In this document: positions 59,206-64,000 of the stretch, one piece after another
Layout: each line of letters begins with the position of its first letter
Position numbering within the stretch: position 1 is the first letter of the stretch
Position numbers and translations under genes: made by a program
NCBI GenBank assembly: GCA_029259945.1
Contig: JAJDEF010000012.1
Span: 62,001 to 126,000 of the forward strand
Direction of reading: 5' to 3'
DNA: 64,000 nucleotides
DNA from: Planctomycetota bacterium
GTDB lineage: Bacteria; Planctomycetota; Planctomycetia; Pirellulales; Lacipirellulaceae
The notes under the pieces: model-generated
Seen by the model: the letters and a program-made list of their open reading frames with translations, nothing else
What the model was told of the DNA's origin: nothing
The model's database searches: none

Positions 59206-61182
59206 CTACATCCGCTGGACGACTTCAATACCCAGAAGGTTGAGCCCGCGAGCAATGGTTCGGGCAGTAAGATCACAGAGTAGCAGCCGACTGCTGCGGA
59301 GTTGGCTGTTTTCGGCTTTGAGCACTGGGCAGTTCTCGAAAAAGCTCGAATAGGTGCTGGCCAAATCAAACAGGTAAGCGGTCAGGTGATTGGGACGATA
59401 ATCGGCAACGACCCGCTGTAAAGCTTCGCTGAATCGCGTCAAGGCAACAGCCAAAGCTCGCTCGCTTGGTTCGTTCAAAGTGATGGTTGCGTTGCTGGCT
59501 CGCAAGGCTTCGACATCGACCTCCCCACGGTCAAAGATGCTTCGCACCCGTGCATAGCTATATTGCATGTAAGCGGCCGTGTTGCCGTTCATGGCCAACA
59601 TTTTGTCGTAGCTGAAGACGTAGTCGCTCGTGCGATTGTGAGCAAGGTCGGCATATTTGATGGCACCGAGCCCAACACGTTCGGCAACTTGTTGCCGTTC
59701 TTCCGACGACAACAGGGGCGTCTCGCGTGAGTCATCGTTTTCAGAAACAATTTTTTTAGCACGCTGGACGGCCTCGTCCAACAGTCCACTTAAACCAACC
59801 GCAGATCCTGAACGCGTTTTGTAAGGCCGGCCATCCTCGCCCAGCACGGTGCCGAAACTAACGTGTTCGAGCTGAACATCTTCGACCCCCCATAGACGCA
59901 AGGTGGCAAAAAGCTGCTCGAAGTGTAACGACTGACGATGGTCGACCACATAGACAATGGTGTCCGGCTGCCATTCTTCAAGACGATATTGGACGGTAGC
60001 AAGATCGGTGGTCGCGTATAAAAATGCGCCGTCCTTTTTTTGGATGATAAACGGTGCTTTGTGATCTTTGAGAAAGACGCACTTCGCCCCGTCGCTTTCG
60101 CGGGCCAGTCCTCGTTTCGTAAGATCTTCGACGACTCCCGCCAAACGAGATTGATAGAAACTCTCGCCCAAAGCATGGTCGAATGTTACGCCCAGACGAC
60201 GGTAGACTTCCTCGATGCTCTGCAAGCAAGCCGGCAGAAAACGATCCCAAAGCGCCTGATTGGTTTTATCGCCCGAATGTAATGCGGCAGTCTCCGCCAA
60301 AACAGCGGCTCCAATTTCGCGATGTGCGGCTGCCAACGCTGCTAACTTGGGGTCATCGTCAACTACAGCAACCTTGCTGCGGAGGCTATCGAGGGTTGTT
60401 CGCAAACCGGCTAGTTGCCCCTCGGCTTGTCGTAAACGTTTAGCCGCTTTTTTGCGTTCTTTCACCACTTCAAGCTCGGTGGCATCGTGCATTTGTTCGA
60501 TGCGGGCAACCAGTTCGATGACTTCTTGCTCGATTTTAGGAATCTTCTGCTCGAGGGTGTTGTGGTACTCCACGAGCTGATTCACCAGTTTGTAAAGTCG
60601 GGTGAGTTCGGCAACGGTATCTTCGCCGATCAACGACTCGTCGACGAAGTGTTTATAGCCGTAGATAATCATGCCGAACTGGGTACCCCAATCGCCGATA
60701 TGATTATCGCTAATCACTCGATGACCGAGTTGCCTAAGGATTCGGCAGAGGGCGTCGCCAATTACCGTCGAACGAATGTGCCCCACATGCATCGGCTTGG
60801 CCACATTCGGCGACGAATAATCGAGAACATAGGTTCTTGGCTCAGAAGTCACGGCAATCCCCAACTGCTGCGGGTCGTTAACCGTTTGCTGCAATTGGTC
60901 GACTAGCCACTGTTCTTTGAGCCGCAAATTGATGAACCCTGGGCCGGCAATTTCGGGCGTCTCACAGAGATCAGCAACGTCGAGCTTTTCGACCAGTTGT
61001 CCAGCAATGTCGCGAGGTGGTTTGCCGAGCCGTTTGCCCAAGGGCATGGCGCAATTGGCTTGGTAGTCACCAAACTTGGCATCCTGGCTGGGCAACACCA
61101 TGTCGGCATATTCGCCGGCAGCCGTATCGAGTGACTCTAAAGCGGTATGAAACCGCGAACGAAGTTCTGCAAGTACGTTCAT
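59206..61182 (-). CDS. argS: Arginyl-tRNA synthetase
   Basis: A 658-aa class I synthetase. The N-terminal Arg-specific domain is FHTALESLDTAAGEYAD.. FGDYQANCAM. The HIGH-like motif is HVGH (132-135) in SSPNVAKPMHVGHIRSTVIGD, followed by ISDNHIGDWGTQFGM. A KMSKS-type region reads KTRSGSAVGL. A coiled-coil insertion of about 60 residues (VIELVARIEQMHDATELEVVKERKKAAKRLRQAE) lies at about 215-280, longer than in E. coli. The C-terminal DALR anticodon domain ends LNLLGIEVVQRM. It lies 49 bp after rsfS in the same direction. Confidence 0.96.
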   Translation of the reverse strand: MNVLAELRSRFHTALESLDTAAGEYADMVLPSQDAKFGDYQANCAMPLGKRLGKPPRDIAGQLVEKLDVADLCETPEIAGPGFINLRLKEQWLVDQLQQTVNDPQQLGIAVTSEPRTYVLDYSSPNVAKPMHVGHIRSTVIGDALCRILRQLGHRVISDNHIGDWGTQFGMIIYGYKHFVDESLIGEDTVAELTRLYKLVNQLVEYHNTLEQKIPKIEQEVIELVARIEQMHDATELEVVKERKKAAKRLRQAEGQLAGLRTTLDSLRSKVAVVDDDPKLAALAAAHREIGAAVLAETAALHSGDKTNQALWDRFLPACLQSIEEVYRRLGVTFDHALGESFYQSRLAGVVEDLTKRGLARESDGAKCVFLKDHKAPFIIQKKDGAFLYATTDLATVQYRLEEWQPDTIVYVVDHRQSLHFEQLFATLRLWGVEDVQLEHVSFGTVLGEDGRPYKTRSGSAVGLSGLLDEAVQRAKKIVSENDDSRETPLLSSEERQQVAERVGLGAIKYADLAHNRTSDYVFSYDKMLAMNGNTAAYMQYSYARVRSIFDRGEVDVEALRASNATITLNEPSERALAVALTRFSEALQRVVADYRPNHLTAYLFDLASTYSSFFENCPVLKAENSQLRSSRLLLCDLTARTIARGLNLLGIEVVQRM

Positions 61183-61231
61183 GAATTTTGGCGAACGGCG
61201 TAAAAGATTGCCCGCAAATTACGCGAAAAAC

Positions 61232-61699
61232 CTATTCGGTGGGAGATTCTTTCCTGTCGTCCCAAGGTAGCGCGACTTGCTTGGCCTCGCCCCAGAAATC
61301 TTCGAGAGCATAGTAATCGCGGGTCTCTTGGTCGAACACGTGAATAACGACCGTGCCGTAGTCTAATAGGATCCAGCGACTTTCGTTGTAGCCTTCGATT
61401 CCCATTCGCTGATCGTTTAGTTCATCTTCCAAACAGTGGTCGATCTCTTCGCTGATGGCATGCAATTGTCGACGGCTGTTACCCGAAATGACGACAAAGT
61501 AGTCAAACACCGGCGTGATTTCGCGCATGTCGAGCACGACGATATTTTCGCCCCGATTGTCGTGGGCGGTGCGTGCCGCAGCCAGCGCAAGCTGCAAACT
61601 ACGATCTGAGGTCTGTTCGGCAGTGGGTGAGGTTTCGGTAATGGTCGCGTTCACAGTCGGTAACAAAGGGTCAAAACTTGTCGCAGGAAAACGGCCCAT
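61232..61699 (-). CDS. rsfS: Ribosomal silencing factor RsfS
   Basis: A 155-aa protein if started at ATG 61699; the track form begins 37 codons earlier. RsfS binds uL14 on the large subunit and blocks subunit joining in starvation. Motifs: IVVLDMREITPVFDYFVVISGNSRRQLHAI, MGIEGYNESRWILLDYGTVVIHVFDQETRDYYALEDFW. The N-terminal extension of about 40 residues (TETSPTAEQTSDRSL) is longer than usual. It is the first gene of the rsfS-argS pair. Confidence 0.93.
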   Translation of the reverse strand: MGRFPATSFDPLLPTVNATITETSPTAEQTSDRSLQLALAAARTAHDNRGENIVVLDMREITPVFDYFVVISGNSRRQLHAISEEIDHCLEDELNDQRMGIEGYNESRWILLDYGTVVIHVFDQETRDYYALEDFWGEAKQVALPWDDRKESPTE

Positions 61700-61840
61700 T
61701 CTACCCAGGGCAAGCCACGAACCGCTAGTGGCCGAGCACGATGATTTCGGCGGCAAACAGACCCTGCCACCCTGGTCAGGCTCGATGGCTAAGTTAAAAT
61801 GCCCCCTCAACTCCCCAATAATACACGAGGCAAGACAACA

Positions 61841-62314
61841 ATGAGTGACTGGATCGAACCGGGTAAGAAGGCCCCAGCATTTACTCTCAACGCAGACGAT
61901 GGGAGCAAAATGCGCCTTTCCGAGTTACTAGGCAGCCCGGTCGTCCTGTACTTCTACCCCAAAGACGACACCCCCGGCTGCACGCGCGAAGCCTGTGCTT
62001 TCCGAGATCGGCAAACCGAGATCAAAAAGCTGGGGGCCTTGGTCTTTGGCCTAAGCCCTGACGGGGTCGAAAGCCATGTGAAATTTCGTGACAAGTACCA
62101 GCTGAATTTTCCGCTATTGGCTGACCTCGACCACAAGGTGGCCGAAAAATATGGCGCTTGGCGCGAAAAAAACATGTACGGAAAGAAATCGATGGGCATC
62201 CAGCGGAGTACTTATCTGATCAATGCAGACGGTAAAGTTGCCAAACTCTGGAAACGGGTGAAAGTGGATGGCCACGATCAAAAGGTCATCGATGCCGTGA
62301 AGGAACTGGAGTAG
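61841..62314 (+). CDS. bcp: Thioredoxin-dependent peroxiredoxin (Bcp type)
   Basis: A 157-aa peroxiredoxin from ATG 61841. The peroxidatic Cys and resolving Cys lie in PKDDTPGCTREACAFRD (C-x4-C), the atypical two-Cys Bcp arrangement. LLGSPVVLYFYPKDDTPG and GLSPDGVESHVKF are family motifs. It reduces hydroperoxides with thioredoxin. It diverges from rsfS. Confidence 0.96.
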   Translation: MSDWIEPGKKAPAFTLNADDGSKMRLSELLGSPVVLYFYPKDDTPGCTREACAFRDRQTEIKKLGALVFGLSPDGVESHVKFRDKYQLNFPLLADLDHKVAEKYGAWREKNMYGKKSMGIQRSTYLINADGKVAKLWKRVKVDGHDQKVIDAVKELE

Positions 62315-62766
62315 TTCTAGGCACCGAAATCCACACAGAGCGCGGAGCTACGTAATCGGCATGGTCGTTTAGCGAACCGCGATCGGAACAGTGGCTGTGA
62401 AACCCTTCCGCCCTTGCCGGTTCTTTAGTCAAACTTCAATAGAAATCACCGATTTTTTCTAGTTATGGGCCGGCTTCTCTGCCGTAAGCGTGTAGAGTTG
62501 CGTTGAACACGGCAGACGCACACAGCTGTCGGAAGGGTTGGGCGAGCCCGTGATTGGCTCCCCACTGGCTCACCCAACCTTGTTCACTTATCGCATTCGT
62601 GCCGTCATTGCTTCTGATTGACTAGCTTCTTTGATCCGACGGTCGAGGCACCTGGAATGAACCCTGCCTGCAAGCAACGTGTCTTGTTGGCAGAAGAAAC
62701 CAAGGTCACCCAGTGATCGCCTTTCTTTTGGCGTCACTCACCTCGAAACGAAGGAGGATCGCCGTC
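62315..62766 (+). other. Intergenic region with structured elements ahead of the PilZ-like gene
   Basis: About 450 bp with no convincing gene. It holds CTGCCGT/ACGGCAG (about 62478-62517), the strong dyad GGTTGGGCGAGCC/GGCTCACCCAACC (62536-62579, one mismatch) and CTGCC/GGCAG (about 62666-62694). The set could be a terminator plus a folded leader for the gene at 62767. It does not match the c-di-GMP-I riboswitch consensus that I know. Confidence 0.45.
62536..62579 (+). other. Strong stem-loop GGTTGGGCGAGCC...GGCTCACCCAACC
   Basis: A 13-position stem with one C-A mismatch and an 18-nt loop. No long T-run follows, so it is not a standard terminator. Confidence 0.5.
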
Positions 62767-63165
62767 ATGACGCATGCAAAGCTTAATCGAGTTTTCGCAA
62801 CGACGATGCCTAGGCCCCTCGATCAAAACATCGCGCTACGCCGACAAATGTCGGCGGCAGTTGCCAAGTTACGAGTTTCTAGTGATTCTGCTCCAGAGCG
62901 TTTCGTTCAAGCACGCCTCACGCCGATCGACGAACGAGGTAACTGGAAGTCGTCGTTGGTCGTCGACATCAAAGACTTTAATGAACGTGGCATCACGTTT
63001 CACCACCAACTGCCGTTGAGCGCTCGACGCGCAATGCTAGTGATCGAGAGTCCTCAAGCCACGCGTTTCACCGCAGAAGTCGACCTCACGTGGTGCCGCT
63101 TTAATCGTACAGGCCGATATACCAGTGGCGGACGATTCGTCCAACTGGTCGGCAAAACCGCATAG
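62767..63165 (+). CDS. PilZ-like domain protein
   Basis: A 132-aa protein with AAGGAGGA 9 nt before ATG 62767. It has a basic LRRQM near residue 25 that may serve as the RxxxR loop, and IKDFNERGITF, which resembles the D/NxSxxG c-di-GMP-binding turn with Asn for Ser. VDLTWCRFNRTGRYTSGGRFVQL closes a beta barrel typical of PilZ domains. Binding to c-di-GMP is uncertain because the motifs are imperfect. A perfect inverted repeat lies 62 bp after its stop. Confidence 0.6.
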   Translation: MTHAKLNRVFATTMPRPLDQNIALRRQMSAAVAKLRVSSDSAPERFVQARLTPIDERGNWKSSLVVDIKDFNERGITFHHQLPLSARRAMLVIESPQATRFTAEVDLTWCRFNRTGRYTSGGRFVQLVGKTA

Positions 63166-63227
63166 CAAGTGAACGGCCCGCTGGAGTGCGTCGCTCCATC
63201 GGGTCGGGGTTTCTCCTCCCTCCCCCT

Positions 63228-63255
63228 GATACGGCCGCCCCCGGGCGGCCGTATC
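63228..63255 (+). terminator. Perfect 13-bp inverted repeat after the PilZ-like gene
   Basis: GATACGGCCGCCC and GGGCGGCCGTATC are perfect complements separated by two bases. The sequence is probably the terminator of the PilZ-like gene. Its right arm is also the first part of a 19-bp direct repeat. Confidence 0.6.
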
Positions 63256-63263
63256 TCGTTGGT
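63245..63263 (+). repeat. Direct repeat, left copy (GCGGCCGTATCTCGTTGGT)
   Basis: This 19-bp sequence recurs exactly at 63948-63966, immediately after the ParE-like toxin stop codon. The two copies bracket the antitoxin-toxin cassette and are 703 bp apart. Confidence 0.92.
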
Positions 63264-63391
63264 AGCATTCACTCTGCATTTTGTTCCTGGAAATTATCTT
63301 CTTGAGAAAAGAAGCCCCTCCGATGAATTGTCTTTGACTTGGATCCAAATTGGGTGATAAGATGACCGATACGCAAACATCGGAGCAAACC

Positions 63392-63661
63392 ATGGATACG
63401 AATCAGACCCCGCAACAGATTATTACTTCTGCATTGCAATTGCCTCCTGAACAGCGAGCAGCAATCGCAGATGCTCTGCTGGTCAGCATTCCCATCGAGG
63501 ACTCCGAATATGGCGTTCTCGATTCGGCAACCGAAGTCGACGCTGCTTGGAGCGACGAAATCGAGCGTCGTCTCAATGACATCGACCGTGGTCGAGTGAA
63601 GACCATTCCAGCCGAGGAAGCCGAAAGGATGATCCGCGGCAATGAACGACCCGAAGTTTGA
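63392..63661 (+). CDS. Addiction-module antitoxin (PF09720/TIGR02574-like)
   Basis: An 89-aa protein from ATG 63392, chosen because GGAG lies 6 nt upstream; ATG 63362 or TTG 63350 (track) are alternatives. The helical segment IITSALQLPPEQRAAIADALLVSIP and the tail SDEIERRLNDIDRGRVKTIPAEEAERMI match the small antitoxins that accompany ParE/RelE toxins. Its 3' end overlaps the toxin start by 20 bases. Confidence 0.87.
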   Translation: MDTNQTPQQIITSALQLPPEQRAAIADALLVSIPIEDSEYGVLDSATEVDAAWSDEIERRLNDIDRGRVKTIPAEEAERMIRGNERPEV

Positions 63662-63947
63662 GTATCATCCAGAAGCAATCTCCGAAGCGGCTGAAGCGTA
63701 CCGCTGGTATTTTGAACGTAGCGAAAAAGCAGCAGAAGGCTTTTGGCAGGAATTGCATCGGGCTCGTCAACTCGTAACCGGCCAACCTGAATCTTGGAAC
63801 CCTTATTTTCACGGCACAAGGTGTTTTCGATTGCATCGCTATCCTTTCGGCCTCGTTTACGTTCAACGAAGCAATTTGATCTTCGGTCTGGCCGTTGCCC
63901 ATCTCAAACGTCGCCCAGGTTATTGGCGCGATCGAATGACCCCATAG
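63642..63947 (+). CDS. RelE/ParE-superfamily toxin
   Basis: A 101-aa toxin. FEYHPEAISEAAEAYRWYFERSEKAAEGFWQEL is the typical N-terminal helical hairpin; FRLHRYPFGLVYV and AVAHLKRRPGYWRDR form the C-terminal strands with the basic residues. It is translationally coupled with the antitoxin. ParE-type members poison gyrase and RelE-type cleave mRNA; the sequence does not settle which. It ends at the right copy of the 19-bp direct repeat. Confidence 0.9.
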   Translation: MNDPKFEYHPEAISEAAEAYRWYFERSEKAAEGFWQELHRARQLVTGQPESWNPYFHGTRCFRLHRYPFGLVYVQRSNLIFGLAVAHLKRRPGYWRDRMTP

Positions 63948-63966
63948 CGGCCGTATCTCGTTGGTT
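63948..63966 (+). repeat. Direct repeat, right copy (GCGGCCGTATCTCGTTGGT)
   Basis: An exact copy of 63245-63263, beginning at the base after the toxin stop codon. Confidence 0.92.
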
Positions 63967-63968
63967 TG

Positions 63969-63989
63969 CAGTTTTTCTCGAAAACTGCG
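63969..63989 (+). other. Stem-loop GCAGTTTT-tctcg-AAAACTGC
   Basis: A perfect 8-bp stem with a 5-nt loop two bases after the right direct repeat. It could terminate the toxin message or belong to the site bordering the cassette. Confidence 0.45.
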
Positions 63990-64000
63990 AGGGAATTTGC

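Noticed and set aside
62460-62700. c-di-GMP-I (GEMM) riboswitch before the PilZ-like gene
   Set aside because: The dyads do not match the GEMM core or tetraloop-receptor sequences I know, so only a structured region is reported.
1-64000. tRNA, rRNA or CRISPR arrays
   Set aside because: I saw no cloverleaf with GGTTCGAATCC-type T-arm, no rRNA signature and no regularly spaced repeats. A covariance-model scan would be decisive.

Overview
The window looks like chromosomal DNA of a planctomycete, probably of the Pirellulales/Pirellula type. The evidence is a DUF1559 pseudopilin-like protein, DUF1570, DUF1080 and BBP7-type beta-barrel proteins, a PEP-CTERM anchor, an LEPR-like (FETLEQRAMLA) N-terminus on an SdrD/DUF11 adhesin, PQQ-propeller secreted proteins, and a methanopterin-linked fae/mtd C1 pair. 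Most genes are single or in pairs and strands alternate often, as is usual in this phylum. I see no tRNA, rRNA or CRISPR array.

Layout. 1-385: 5' part of a DUF1559 gene. 676-3151: a complete 2.46-kb IS1-family-like element with perfect 19-bp terminal inverted repeats and an 8-bp target duplication. Besides the transposase it carries a P63C-domain gene and two small genes. 3249-5218: formaldehyde-activating enzyme, methylene-H4MPT dehydrogenase and a small helical protein. 5215-23429: mostly housekeeping genes (citrate synthase, SurA/parvulin-like isomerase, Mfd, MutY, three-subunit proton-translocating transhydrogenase, M32 carboxypeptidase), an oxidoreductase, an atypical globin and secreted unknowns. 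23554-38854: a BshB1-type deacetylase, then a cell-surface block of two beta-barrel proteins sharing an N-terminal module, an SdrD/DUF11 adhesin, a secreted protein, five TadE/TadG-like genes and an MscS channel. 38862-47446: a PEP-CTERM phosphodiesterase, a Lys/Ala-rich histone-H1-like protein, a degenerate receiver protein, two PQQ-propeller proteins and a very cysteine-rich exported protein. 47563-57871: a FliN/SpoA-domain protein, NadA, a DUF1080 protein, a second Cys-rich exported protein, a protoglobin divergent from an Rrf2 regulator, SMUG1, ScpA, HIT, dGTPase and PIN-TRAM proteins. 58041-end: a possibly frameshifted gene, a VapBC-like pair, ArgS-RsfS, Bcp, a PilZ-like gene, and an antitoxin/ParE cassette bracketed by a 19-bp direct repeat.

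Functional links. Fae and Mtd catalyse consecutive steps of H4MPT-dependent formaldehyde oxidation. PntAA/PntAb/PntB form one transhydrogenase. RsfS and ArgS form a minus-strand translation pair. The protoglobin and Rrf2 regulator look like a gas or redox response unit. The TadE/TadG genes, the adhesin and the barrels make up a surface region.

The most notable items are the passenger-carrying IS1-like element, the direct-repeat-bracketed toxin-antitoxin cassette whose left repeat is half of a terminator-like hairpin, a perfect 18-bp palindrome abutting a Shine-Dalgarno sequence ahead of the Tad block, and several proteins whose key residues have changed (globin without F8 His, MutY with Glu for the catalytic Asp, receiver without phospho-Asp).
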